Assembly: GCA_002344965.1 (NCBI GenBank)
Contig: DDUU01000051.1
Coordinates: 204,725 to 268,724 of the forward strand
Reading direction: 5' to 3'
DNA: 64,000 nucleotides
Source of the DNA: Candidatus Tepidiaquacellales bacterium UBA2330
GTDB lineage: Bacteria; Bacteroidota; Ignavibacteria; Tepidaquicellales; Tepidaquicellaceae
Below the pieces are notes generated by a model. The model saw only the letters and a list, made by a program, of their open reading frames with translations, made no database searches and had not been told where the DNA came from. A program made the position numbers and the translations under genes. This document shows, piece by piece, positions 44,002-53,305 of this stretch (position 1 is its first letter; every line of letters starts with the position of its first letter).

Positions 44002-45258
44002 TTAGCTCTGAATGTATATTGAGGATTTACCCTTTTTATTTTTTTTAAGAACAGAATAGGTATAAAAAGTAGCAAAGAGCATAATTATACCTCCTGTAAT
44101 AAACGGATACTGATATCCAAAATACTGATAAGCAAACCCGCCCCACATAGGTCCGAGAAATCTTGCAAAAGCACTAAGTGACTGATTCATCCCGAGCACC
44201 GTTCCCTGTTCATTCGGAGAAACATTTTGTGAGAGCAGACTTATCGAAGCCGTATTATTAAAACCGTTCCCAATGGCAAGCACTGCTGTTACAGCCAGCA
44301 GAAATCCGACTGACGATGAAAATCCGATTAATCCGATTCCGAATATTGTCAGAAAATTTCCAAGAATGAGCGTATTCTCTTCGCCGATTTTTTTCTGAAT
44401 TACTCTTATTAAAAAAATCTGAACAATTGCACCTGTAATTCCCATAAACGAAAACATATATCCTATCTCCGCCTGATTTAATGCCAGCCCGTCTTGCCTT
44501 TCCGCAAAGAGCTGATATGTCCCGAATATATTTGAAAATGAAAACACCGCTATAAAAAAAATGATTACAAACTTTCCGTATTTTCGGTTACCAATTGTTT
44601 CAGCTATTTTTTTAAAGTTGATCTTGGTTATGACTTTGACAGAGCTGCGGTTTTTCTTAAGTGTGTCAGGAGGAAGCGTTTCTTTAAAAATAAAAATACT
44701 CATTAGTAAAGCAATCAGTGAAAGTCCGGCTGAAACATATACAGGAAATCCGTAACCAAAACTTTCCGAAAGCACTCCGCCGACTGAAGGTCCAAATACA
44801 AATCCCAGAGAGAATGCCGCGCTGATCAGTCCCATTCCTTTTGATCTCTCTTCCGGGTGAGTTACATCTGAGATCACTGCCTGAGCAGCGGATATATTAC
44901 CTGCAAATGCTCCTGCAAAAGCTCTGGAAAAAATAAATAACACCGCTGAAGCAAAAACTCCGGAAAAAACCAGTGCAAGTATCAGATTTGAAATTACGCT
45001 ACCCGCAAGACTAACGATCAGCACCGGCTTTCTGCCGTATTTATCCGAAAGCGAGCCCCAGAACGGCGTAAACAAAAACTGCGTCAGAGAAAAAATACCT
45101 ACTACAAGTCCGATGGTGATTTCGTTAATGTGAAGCACATTCACGGAAAATGTCGGCAGCAGCGGAAGTATTATACCGAATCCGAGCAGATCTATAAAAA
45201 TTGTAAGGAATATTATGAATAACGTGGTCTTCTTATTATGATTATTTCCGCTGATCAT
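44002..45258 (-). CDS. MFS transporter, TetA/DHA1-like
   Basis: This is a 418-residue protein with 12 membrane segments. The motif-A loop GSLSDKYGRKPVL lies between segments 2 and 3 (residues ~64-76), and a related loop follows segment 8. The opening FIIFLTIFIDLLGFGIILPLLP is typical of the DHA1 drug:H+ antiporters (TetA/TCR). No specificity can be given. Its start overlaps the end of the M50 protease gene by four bases (ATGA), so it is translationally coupled to it. Confidence 0.9.
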   Translation of the reverse strand: MISGNNHNKKTTLFIIFLTIFIDLLGFGIILPLLPTFSVNVLHINEITIGLVVGIFSLTQFLFTPFWGSLSDKYGRKPVLIVSLAGSVISNLILALVFSGVFASAVLFIFSRAFAGAFAGNISAAQAVISDVTHPEERSKGMGLISAAFSLGFVFGPSVGGVLSESFGYGFPVYVSAGLSLIALLMSIFIFKETLPPDTLKKNRSSVKVITKINFKKIAETIGNRKYGKFVIIFFIAVFSFSNIFGTYQLFAERQDGLALNQAEIGYMFSFMGITGAIVQIFLIRVIQKKIGEENTLILGNFLTIFGIGLIGFSSSVGFLLAVTAVLAIGNGFNNTASISLLSQNVSPNEQGTVLGMNQSLSAFARFLGPMWGGFAYQYFGYQYPFITGGIIMLFATFYTYSVLKKNKKGKSSIYIQS

Positions 45259-46268
45259 AATTCATAAACGGGTACCGGACAGAATGATACAATGAAAATA
45301 AAAAAAGTGAACCAGCCGATCAGCATTCTTCTTTTATTTAGCGGCTGTTCGTATTCAGAAAAAACCGGCGGGTGCTCAATTTTTATTACGAACAAAATCA
45401 GTGCCGCCCACACAAGCCAGTTTATCGAACCCCAGTTAAAGTTTATTTCAAGAAGCGGAAGAAGTCCTGCAAGTCCGAAAAACATTAAAAGTCCGAAAGT
45501 AGCGTAAGCGATATACTTGTGTTTATCTCCGAACATAGCGTAAGAAATGTGACCTCCGTCAAGCTGACCTACAGGCATCATGTTTAGTGAAGTGATAAGA
45601 AGCCCGAACCATCCGACACAAAGAAAAGGATAATGATAAAACTCATTCATCGGAGGCATAAACACTCCCGGCGAAGAGGCGAACAATTTTTCGAAAGTCC
45701 AGAAAAGTATATTGTATCCGAAAGAAAATCCGCCGACAGGAATTCCCGTTGCTCTGTATTCGGGATGTATTTCGTAAATATAATTTATGGAAGGCAGAGT
45801 CAGAAATCCGATTAACAGTATTATTAAAGTTGTAATCCATCCTGCAATAGGTCCCGCCGCTCCGATATCAAACAATGCCTTTCTGCTGTAATGACTCGTC
45901 TTCATTTTTATTACGGCTCCCATCGTTCCGAACGGATTCAGAAATATGAACGGAAAAGGAATGTAATACGGCAAAGTTACCGGAACTCTGTGTATCTTTG
46001 CGGCAAAATAATGTCCGAACTCGTGAGTTGTAATTACCAATAATATCAGAAAAGAATATGTAAGACCAATTGAAAAATTACTAAGCTCATACGGATCTTT
46101 ATTCAGCCAGTAAACTCCCGCAATAGTAGTTGTAAAAAATGTAAGGAAGAATAAAAGAATATTCAGCCATACACCTATGCCTTTTTTTTCATAAGTCTCA
46201 GGCGGTTCATTTATAATTACTCCGGGTTTATCTCGGTGAAAATCAGGGTATGGTTCGTTAGGATTCAT
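45255..46268 (-). CDS. Site-2 protease family (M50) intramembrane metalloprotease
   Basis: This is a 337-residue membrane protein. Zinc motif HEFGH at 82-86 (VITTHEFGHYFAAKIH) and the distal motif MMPVGQLDGGHISYAMFG supply the three ligands. Hydrophobic segments surround both. It resembles plant EGY-type M50 enzymes more than RseP because it lacks an obvious PDZ domain. Substrate unknown. The first gene of a two-gene operon with the MFS exporter; divergent from the CPBP-cdsA operon across 140 bases. Confidence 0.9.
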   Translation of the reverse strand: MNPNEPYPDFHRDKPGVIINEPPETYEKKGIGVWLNILLFFLTFFTTTIAGVYWLNKDPYELSNFSIGLTYSFLILLVITTHEFGHYFAAKIHRVPVTLPYYIPFPFIFLNPFGTMGAVIKMKTSHYSRKALFDIGAAGPIAGWITTLIILLIGFLTLPSINYIYEIHPEYRATGIPVGGFSFGYNILFWTFEKLFASSPGVFMPPMNEFYHYPFLCVGWFGLLITSLNMMPVGQLDGGHISYAMFGDKHKYIAYATFGLLMFFGLAGLLPLLEINFNWGSINWLVWAALILFVIKIEHPPVFSEYEQPLNKRRMLIGWFTFFIFIVSFCPVPVYEL

Positions 46269-46408
46269 CAGAACAAAATAATTTTATTGCATTACAATTT
46301 CAATCTATCTTTGACCTGTCTTTAGTGTATCTTTACTCTTTAATTAATTCAATGATTTTATGATATTGCAAAAAAGTATCATAATAATTCTCTGACTTAA
46401 TAATTTGT

Positions 46409-47383
46409 TTGGAAAATAATTCTCCCGAAATCAAGAGTTCAGATACGTTAAATAAAAAAGGACCGCTGTCAAATCTGCCTCCTTTATATTTTATTTTTCT
46501 TTCACTTGCTGCAGTGTTTTTTCTGTATCAGATAGTAGGAGGTCTGATCACTTTTTTTATACTCGGAGAGGATATGGAAATAAAAGGGGAGAATCTGAAT
46601 TTGACCAGACTGATTCTTTCCTTTGCGCAGTTTATGTTTATTCTTGCTCCGGCAATTGTTCTTGTAATGCTTCAGGATAATAACCTGAAAGAGACTTTCA
46701 GGTTAAAACTTCCTAAAGGAAATCTGATGATATATTCTGTAACAGGTTTGATTTTTATACAGCCCTTTCTTCAGGTGTTTCTTTATTTTCAAAATGAACT
46801 GATCTTTTCACTTCCTTTTGGACAGGAATTTTTAAACAGTATGAAAGATATGTTTGACGCTCTTGAATTGACCACAGCTAAACTTGTATCAGCAGAAACG
46901 ATCCCGGAGTTTCTGACGGTAGTGCTTGTGATTGCTGTAACGCCCGCAATCTGCGAGGAGTTTTTGTTCAGAGGACTCGTGCTTAAAAATTTTGAAAAAT
47001 TTCTGTCAGCATCCAAAGCGGTTTTTTATTCAGGATTCCTGTTTGCTCTGTTTCATTTTCATCCGTTCAATCTGATACCGCTGATAATACTCGGAGTGTA
47101 TCTGACATTCATAGTATATCACAGCGGAAGCATACTGACCGCTGTCGTTTGTCATTTTCTGAATAACTTCATCTCAGCGACGGCAGTTTATATTTACGGA
47201 GTTGAGACGTTTTCATCAATGGGGACGGAAAAAAGTTTTAGCCTGGAAGAGAAGCTGCAGTTTCTGCTGCTTGGAGCGCTGTCTCTTGCGGCATTTATTA
47301 TTGTCTGCAGGATTATTAAGAAACACTCCTCATCGGGAAAAAATACTTTTGCAGCCGACATAACTGATAATAATACAGAATGA
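46409..47383 (+). CDS. CPBP-family intramembrane metalloprotease
   Basis: This is a 324-residue membrane protein (Abi/CAAX-prenyl-protease-2-like). Motif 1 EEFLFRG at ~183-189 (AICEEFLFRGLVLKNF), motif 2 FHFHPFN at ~215-221, and motif 3 CHFLNN at ~248-253 give the expected Glu and His ligands. About eight helices. The start is TTG at 46409 with no ATG before the conserved part. Its stop overlaps the start of cdsA by four bases (ATGA). Substrate unknown; in this family often membrane-protein maturation. Confidence 0.9.
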   Translation: MENNSPEIKSSDTLNKKGPLSNLPPLYFIFLSLAAVFFLYQIVGGLITFFILGEDMEIKGENLNLTRLILSFAQFMFILAPAIVLVMLQDNNLKETFRLKLPKGNLMIYSVTGLIFIQPFLQVFLYFQNELIFSLPFGQEFLNSMKDMFDALELTTAKLVSAETIPEFLTVVLVIAVTPAICEEFLFRGLVLKNFEKFLSASKAVFYSGFLFALFHFHPFNLIPLIILGVYLTFIVYHSGSILTAVVCHFLNNFISATAVYIYGVETFSSMGTEKSFSLEEKLQFLLLGALSLAAFIIVCRIIKKHSSSGKNTFAADITDNNTE

Positions 47384-48189
47384 GTAATCTGTCTAAAAGA
47401 GTGATCGCAGGTATTTTCGGAATACCGGTACTGATTTACGCATCATACAATGGCGGAATCTATCTTATTGTGCTGACGCTTATATTAAACAGCATTGCGC
47501 TGTGGGAATTTTGTTCTATGTTTGAAAACAAAAATTTATTTCCGCTGAAAAAACTAACGGTTATAACTGCAGATGTAATATTAATTTTACCGGCAGGATT
47601 TCCGGGATTTGCAAACTCATTTTATCTTTTTTTTTATTATATACTGTTAAGCGCTTTGATATTCAGCTCCGTTGAAATTTTCAGAAAGGATAAGCGTAAT
47701 CCGCTTAATCCGGCTGTATCAGTTTTCGGAATTGTATATATTACTTTGCCTTTTGTTATGATAAATTTTCTGCAAAGCATGTCTTTCCAAAAGATTATTG
47801 TATTTATGTTTATACTGATCTGGACATGTGATACTGCTGCATATTTCGGAGGAAGGTTTTTAGGGAAACGCAAGCTGAGTGAAATCAGTCCGAATAAAAC
47901 CATTGAAGGATCTGCGGCAGGATTTGTGTTTACAATAATTGTTTCATTAATACTGCATTACATTTTTCCCGATGAGTTAAATTTAAAAGACGCAGCTGTA
48001 ATAGGAATACTAACGGGAATATTCTCACAGACGGGAGATCTTTTCGAATCCTTAATAAAGAGATACTGCGGAGTAAAAGATTCTTCCATGATAATCCCGG
48101 GTCACGGAGGAATCCTCGACAGGTTTGACAGTCTGCTGTTTGTAACTCCGGCTGTAACAGTTTATTTTATTGCGCAAAAATTTATATAA
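47380..48189 (+). CDS. cdsA: Phosphatidate cytidylyltransferase CdsA
   Basis: CdsA makes CDP-diacylglycerol from CTP and phosphatidic acid. This 269-residue membrane protein carries the family signature SLIKRYCGVKD ... PGHGGILDRFDSLLF near the C-terminus, with conserved KTIEGSAAGF before it. Eight helices fit the family (about 270-285 residues). It is coupled to the CPBP protease gene by a four-base overlap. Confidence 0.95.
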   Translation: MSNLSKRVIAGIFGIPVLIYASYNGGIYLIVLTLILNSIALWEFCSMFENKNLFPLKKLTVITADVILILPAGFPGFANSFYLFFYYILLSALIFSSVEIFRKDKRNPLNPAVSVFGIVYITLPFVMINFLQSMSFQKIIVFMFILIWTCDTAAYFGGRFLGKRKLSEISPNKTIEGSAAGFVFTIIVSLILHYIFPDELNLKDAAVIGILTGIFSQTGDLFESLIKRYCGVKDSSMIIPGHGGILDRFDSLLFVTPAVTVYFIAQKFI

Positions 48190-48353
48190 AAAATGTTTTA
48201 CAAGTGATTTAAAATTTGTATCTTGAATAAATAAAAATTTCTGAAACTGAATTACAATTTTTATAATTAATTTATAATTGATAAATTGAATTATTATTAT
48301 AAATTTGATTAAACAAAAAAATTCGATAAACCAATTTATCATAAACCGAAATT

Positions 48354-48884
48354 ATGACAGGTAAGAAATCCCAAAATAAAAATTCAAAAAATCCCAAAAA
48401 GCCGAAGAAAAAAGCAGAAGAAATTTCCGAAGAATATTCAGAAGATGATAATGATGATATAATGGACTCTGATCTTATTTCTGACAGAGAGATTGATGAA
48501 ATGCTTGAGAATGAATCACTCGGAGAGCTTGATGAGGAAGATGACGAGGAATTCATTCAGAAAGTCGAAGAGTTTAAAAAAGAGCATTCGAAATCCAAAA
48601 TGATAAAAGTATATGACTATATAGGTAAGCCAAAATTCCCAGACTTAAAAAAACTGGATTCCGAAAACTTAAAAAAAGAGTTAAGAAAATTAATAGTCGC
48701 GCTTGATTCGAAAAACATCATCGTTCATTCTCACGGAGATCCGGACAACGCGGAAAAATACAGATTCATAACCGAGGAAATATTCAGCGAGTATGTCGAA
48801 GATAAAAAAGGTCAGCATATAACTTTTGTCTATGAAGATTATCATCCGGAAATGGATGATGACGAAGACGAAGAATTTTTATAA
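48354..48884 (+). CDS. Highly acidic protein with basic N-terminal tail, unknown
   Basis: This is a 176-residue protein of unusual composition. Residues 1-25 are Lys/Asn-rich. Residues 26-75 are dense in Glu, Asp and Ser (EEISEEYSEDDNDD, ESLGELDEEDDEEF) and probably disordered. A compact segment follows (KELRKLIVALDSKNIIVHSHGDPDNAEKYRF), and an acidic tail ends the chain. The middle segment has a pattern recalling a small conserved family seen in Bacteroidota but I cannot name it. It is upstream of the thioredoxin-like gene, 15 bases apart. Confidence 0.65.
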   Translation: MTGKKSQNKNSKNPKKPKKKAEEISEEYSEDDNDDIMDSDLISDREIDEMLENESLGELDEEDDEEFIQKVEEFKKEHSKSKMIKVYDYIGKPKFPDLKKLDSENLKKELRKLIVALDSKNIIVHSHGDPDNAEKYRFITEEIFSEYVEDKKGQHITFVYEDYHPEMDDDEDEEFL

Positions 48885-48899
48885 AATCACTAATCCAAA

Positions 48900-49460
48900 T
48901 TGCCGGTTTCAAATAACATAAATAATCTCGGATCACATCTCATACCCTTTTCACTTAAAGGTACCGATGGTAAAGTATATTCTCAGAATAATTTTGATGA
49001 CAAGAAAATTCTTGTAATTATTTTTATGTGCAATCACTGTCCTTATGTAAAAGCGGTTATGGAAAGATTAAATGCGGTTCAGAGTAAATATGAAAAAGAC
49101 GGAGTACAGTTAATCGGAATTAATTCAAATGACCCTGATTCTTATCCGGATGATTCATTTGAAAATATGATCACGTTTTATTCAGAATATAAAATGAATT
49201 TCCCTTATCTGTGCGACGATACGCAGATAGCAGCCCGTGAGTATGACGCTGTATGTACGCCGGATTTATATGTATATGACCCTAAAAGAATTTTGAGATA
49301 CAGGGGACGCATAGATGGCAACTGGAAAGATGAAACAAAAATTACTTCAAAGGATCTTGAAAAAGCCATAGAACTTTTACTGTCAGACAAAGATATTGAT
49401 TTCCCGCAAATCCCTTCAATAGGCTGCTCGATAAAATGGATACCAACCGCTAACAGCTAA
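48900..49460 (+). CDS. Thioredoxin-family protein (AhpC/TSA-like)
   Basis: This is a 186-residue redoxin-fold protein. The active site is CNHCPYVKA (Cys-x2-Cys after IIFM), with GVQLIGINSND and the cis-Pro region CTPDLYVYDPKRILRYRG. This CNHCPxV subgroup is annotated as thioredoxin-family or alkyl hydroperoxide reductase/thiol-specific antioxidant-like; the partner is not known. Start TTG at 48900; the acidic protein gene ends 15 bases upstream. Confidence 0.88.
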   Translation: MPVSNNINNLGSHLIPFSLKGTDGKVYSQNNFDDKKILVIIFMCNHCPYVKAVMERLNAVQSKYEKDGVQLIGINSNDPDSYPDDSFENMITFYSEYKMNFPYLCDDTQIAAREYDAVCTPDLYVYDPKRILRYRGRIDGNWKDETKITSKDLEKAIELLLSDKDIDFPQIPSIGCSIKWIPTANS

Positions 49461-49564
49461 ATTCCGGACCTACATTAAGAAGCTTTATCAATTTAATTTT
49501 AAATTGTTTGAATAAATTATTTAAACTAATTTGAAAAGTTTTTAAATCATAAAAAATAAATTCA

Positions 49565-50170
49565 ATGCCGAAGTTAGTAATAGTAAGACACGGTCAGTCG
49601 CAGTGGAACCTTGAAAATAAGTTCACGGGATGGATCGATATAGATCTTTCACCCAAAGGAATAGAAGAAGCAATGCAGGCCGCGGAAAAATTAAAGGATT
49701 ATAAATTTGACAAGGCGTTTACTTCGGATCTTATCAGAGCGCAAAGGACATTGGATATAATATTAAGAAACACCAATATGGAAAATATACCTGTGGAAAA
49801 AGATCAGGCGCTGAACGAGAGAATGTACGGAGACCTGCAGGGACTGAATAAAGATGAATGCAGACAAAAGTTCGGAGATGAGCAGGTAAAGATATGGAGA
49901 AGGAGTTATGACATTCCTCCTCCAAACGGTGAAAGTCTTAAAGATACAGCTGACCGGGTACTTCCTTATTATAAATCAAAAATCGAACCGGAATTAAAAA
50001 AGGGAAAGGACATAATAATATCCGCACACGGGAACAGTCTGAGAGCTTTGATAATGCATCTCGAAGGTTTGAGTAAAGAGGAGATACTGCAGACGGAAAT
50101 TCCCACAGGTTCACCAAAGGAATATGTATTTGATGATTCATTAAAAGTAATTGAAACAAAATATATTTAA
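49565..50170 (+). CDS. gpmA: 2,3-bisphosphoglycerate-dependent phosphoglycerate mutase
   Basis: This is a 201-residue histidine phosphatase-fold mutase. The catalytic motif RHGQSQWNLENKFTGW near residue 8 contains the phosphorylated His, ERMYGDLQGLNKDE holds the acid residue, and AHGNSLRALIMHLEG holds the second His. It interconverts 3- and 2-phosphoglycerate in glycolysis; at ~200 residues it is slightly short of the usual ~230 (E. coli 250) but the signature is clear. Confidence 0.9.
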   Translation: MPKLVIVRHGQSQWNLENKFTGWIDIDLSPKGIEEAMQAAEKLKDYKFDKAFTSDLIRAQRTLDIILRNTNMENIPVEKDQALNERMYGDLQGLNKDECRQKFGDEQVKIWRRSYDIPPPNGESLKDTADRVLPYYKSKIEPELKKGKDIIISAHGNSLRALIMHLEGLSKEEILQTEIPTGSPKEYVFDDSLKVIETKYI

Positions 50171-50179
50171 CTGTCTGCA

Positions 50180-50815
50180 TTGAAAACATCTAATTCTGAA
50201 AATAAAATAAAGAACATAGTTTTCGATCTTGGGAATACGCTGGTTTATTTTGATTACTGTTATTTTTTTGACGGACTTTCATTGTTAGAAAAGAAAGGTA
50301 ACGCGAGAAAACTAAAAAAGTATTTCACGGAAGAAAATTTTGATTTAAAGATCGGCAGCGCAAAATTAACAATAAAAGATGCTTTCAAAATTATCAAGAA
50401 AAAATTTAATCTTAGGACAGGTTATTCGGATTTTTATTATCTGTATTGCGATATCTTCTGGGAAAACACTCAAATGAAAAATTTTCTCGAGAATAAACTA
50501 TTGAATTCCAAATACAGACTTTTTATGCTTTCAAATATAGATGCATCACATATCAATTACATTGACAATAATTTCCCGTATGTAAAACATATTAAGAAAA
50601 GAATATTATCATACAAAGTGAAAGCGGTAAAGCCGGATAAAAAAATTTACAGGCATTTACTGGAAAAGTACAAACTCATACCTGAGGAGACATTATTTAT
50701 TGATGATCTCAAAGCCAATATACTTTCCGCAAAAACTCACGGGCTGAATACAATTCATTACAATTCCCATAAAAAATTTCTGAAGGAAATAAAAAGCATT
50801 ACGGGAATTAAATAA
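50180..50815 (+). CDS. HAD-family hydrolase
   Basis: This is a 211-residue haloacid dehalogenase-superfamily phosphatase. Motif I FDLGNTL (Asp16, second Asp replaced by Gly, as in YihX-type members), motif II LFMLSN (Ser/Thr), Lys in SYKVKAVKPDKKIYRHLL, and motif III/IV ETLFIDDLKANILSAKTHG are all present. Cap is helical. Substrate unknown. TTG start at 50180, 9 bases after gpmA, so likely co-transcribed. Confidence 0.85.
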   Translation: MKTSNSENKIKNIVFDLGNTLVYFDYCYFFDGLSLLEKKGNARKLKKYFTEENFDLKIGSAKLTIKDAFKIIKKKFNLRTGYSDFYYLYCDIFWENTQMKNFLENKLLNSKYRLFMLSNIDASHINYIDNNFPYVKHIKKRILSYKVKAVKPDKKIYRHLLEKYKLIPEETLFIDDLKANILSAKTHGLNTIHYNSHKKFLKEIKSITGIK

Positions 50816-50895
50816 GTCATAATATAATTTATTTAAAAAATCTAAACCCTTATATTAATAAAAGTATATTTTCCATTAATCATCAAATAAATAAT

Positions 50896-53172
50896 ATGAA
50901 ACAGTTAACAATACTAACTGCTGCGGTTTTGTTACTCATTACCGGATTTTCCGTAAACAGCGAAACAAAACTTTTTGCAAAATCAAATTCTCCCGTCTGG
51001 ACTGATATTAACGAAAGCGAAATAGATCTGAACGGCGAGAGAAGAATAATTCCTCAGAAATACAGAACAGTTTTAACAAATTTTACTCAACTCAGCGAAC
51101 TTCTTCGCACAGCTCCCTTCGAATTTTCCGACAGGGCAAAAAACGATCCTTTTATAATGGAGCTGCCGATGCCGGACGGAAGCATGTCAAAGTTTGAGAT
51201 CACTGAATATTCAATGATGGAACCGGGACTTGCCGAAAAATTTCCCGAGATTAAAACATATAACGCAAAAGGAATTGACGATCCGTATGCAACCGGAAAA
51301 CTTGACATCACTTATCACGGATTTCACGCAATGATACTTTCGGTAAAGGGAGATTATTTTATTGATCCTTACAGCACCAATGAAAAAAATGTATATATCA
51401 GTTATTTCAAAAAAGATTATGTTTCAAATAAATCATTCGACTGTATGACCGAAGATGATCCTGAAAGCTTGCTGCGCGCAAAAGATCTTATGCGCGGAGG
51501 AATTGTCAGCGGACCGGAATTAAGAACTTACAGAACGGCAGTAGCTGCAACAGGCGAATATACGGCTTTTCACGGAGGTACAGTACCTCTCGGACTTGCT
51601 GCAATAGTAACAGCAATGAACCGCGTAACCGGAGTTTATGAAAAAGAATTTTCAGTAAGAATGGTGCTTATCGCAAACAACGATCTGATCGTTTATACAA
51701 ACGGAACAACGGATCCTTATTCTAATAATAACGGCGGCACAATGCTCGGACAGAATCAGACTAATCTGGATAATGTAATAGGAAATGCAAATTATGATGT
51801 CGGGCATGTATTCAGCACGGGCGGAGGAGGAGTCGCGGGACTTAGAGTGGTCTGCATTACCGGACAAAAAGCAAGAGGAGTAACCGGGCTGCCTCAGCCG
51901 ATTGGAGATCCTTTTTATATAGATTATGTAGCTCATGAGATCGGACATCAGTACGGCGGCAATCATTCCTTTAACAGTCAGTCAAGCGGCTGCGGCGGCG
52001 GTAACAGAAACGGAAATACGGCATACGAACCCGGAAGCGGAAGCACCATAATGGCATATGCCGGTTTATGCGGAAGTGATAATCTTCAGAGTTTCAGCGA
52101 TCCTTATTTTCACACTATAAGTTTTCTTGAAATAGTTTCCTATACACAAAACAGCGGCGGCAATACCTGCGCACTGATAACTCCAACAGGCAATACGCCT
52201 CCGGTTGTTACTGTTCCGGCAGGCGGACTGACAATTCCCATTAATACTCCGATTGCACTTACCGGCAGCGCGACAGACGCTGAAAATCAGAATTCACTGA
52301 CATACTGCTGGGAGCAATATGATCTCGGACCTGCGGGAACATTAGCAAATCCCACAGGAAACGCTCCTATAATAAGATCTTTTAATCCCGATACATCATC
52401 TACCAGATATATTCCGAGGATCAGTAATCTGATCAACAATACATTTGCAACAGGGGAAAGATTACCTTCTTATGCAAGGACGCTAAGTTTCAGACTGACA
52501 GTAAGGGATAACAATATAGCAGGCGGCGGTGTGAATTATGAATTTGTAAGTTACGAAGTAACGGCAGGAGCAGGACCATTCCTTGTGACTCAGCCGAATA
52601 CAAATGTTACATGGAATTCAAACAATCCTCAGACCGTGACATGGGATGTTGCAAATACAAATGCAGCACCGGTAAGCGTTTCAAACGTTAATATAAAATT
52701 ATCTACTGACGGCGGACTTACATTTCCAACTACATTAGCCGCGAATACATCAAATGACGGAAGTGAAACAATAACACTCCCGAGCATAAATATTTCAAAT
52801 GCGAGAATAAAAGTGGAAGCTGTCGGTAATATATTTTTTGATATCTCAAATGTGAATTTTGCTATTTCAAATCAGGTGTCCGTTTTAAATAATAATACGG
52901 GAATACCGTCTGAGTATTCATTATCACAGAATTTCCCGAATCCTTTTAATCCATCTACAAAAATTAATTTTGACATTCCCGAAAACAGCGATGTAACATT
53001 AAAACTAATGGATATTTCAGGCAGGGAAATCGCAACACTTGTCAGAGATAATTTTACCGCAGGATCATATAGTTTTTCATTCGACGGAAGAGGATTATCA
53101 AGCGGAGTTTATTTTTATAAACTGGAAGCGGGTGAGTTTTTTCAGACGAAGCGAATGGTGTTAATTAAATAA
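50896..53172 (+). CDS. Secreted reprolysin-like (M12B-type) zinc metalloprotease with T9SS sorting domain
   Basis: This is a 758-residue exported protease. Signal peptide at 1-~28 (LTILTAAVLLLITGFSVNS). A propeptide-like region to ~195 precedes a catalytic domain with HEIGHQYGGNH, the HExxHxxGxxH site (H347, H351, H357), followed by the Met-turn region SGSTIMAYAGLCG. Fibronectin-like/Ig-like domains (~430-670) and a T9SS sorting domain (LSQNFPNPFNPSTKINF ... LSSGVYFYKLEAGE ... MVLIK) follow. Exported by T9SS, likely a surface or secreted protease. A terminator follows at 53193. Confidence 0.92.
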   Translation: MKQLTILTAAVLLLITGFSVNSETKLFAKSNSPVWTDINESEIDLNGERRIIPQKYRTVLTNFTQLSELLRTAPFEFSDRAKNDPFIMELPMPDGSMSKFEITEYSMMEPGLAEKFPEIKTYNAKGIDDPYATGKLDITYHGFHAMILSVKGDYFIDPYSTNEKNVYISYFKKDYVSNKSFDCMTEDDPESLLRAKDLMRGGIVSGPELRTYRTAVAATGEYTAFHGGTVPLGLAAIVTAMNRVTGVYEKEFSVRMVLIANNDLIVYTNGTTDPYSNNNGGTMLGQNQTNLDNVIGNANYDVGHVFSTGGGGVAGLRVVCITGQKARGVTGLPQPIGDPFYIDYVAHEIGHQYGGNHSFNSQSSGCGGGNRNGNTAYEPGSGSTIMAYAGLCGSDNLQSFSDPYFHTISFLEIVSYTQNSGGNTCALITPTGNTPPVVTVPAGGLTIPINTPIALTGSATDAENQNSLTYCWEQYDLGPAGTLANPTGNAPIIRSFNPDTSSTRYIPRISNLINNTFATGERLPSYARTLSFRLTVRDNNIAGGGVNYEFVSYEVTAGAGPFLVTQPNTNVTWNSNNPQTVTWDVANTNAAPVSVSNVNIKLSTDGGLTFPTTLAANTSNDGSETITLPSINISNARIKVEAVGNIFFDISNVNFAISNQVSVLNNNTGIPSEYSLSQNFPNPFNPSTKINFDIPENSDVTLKLMDISGREIATLVRDNFTAGSYSFSFDGRGLSSGVYFYKLEAGEFFQTKRMVLIK

Positions 53173-53192
53173 TATCAGAAAATATTCAAGTA

Positions 53193-53227
53193 AAGCCGGG
53201 TCGGGTAAGCTGATCCGGCTTTTTTTA
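53193..53227 (+). terminator. Rho-independent terminator
   Basis: AAGCCGGGTC pairs with GATCCGGCTT (one G-T) around a 10 nt loop, followed by a run of T. It ends the protease gene. Confidence 0.85.
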
Positions 53228-53305
53228 TTTTTGAAATTTCAACTCCTCCCGTGAAATTGTTTCTTTGTGTCATTTTGATTAAGTTATAAAAAATGTGAAA
53301 GCAAT

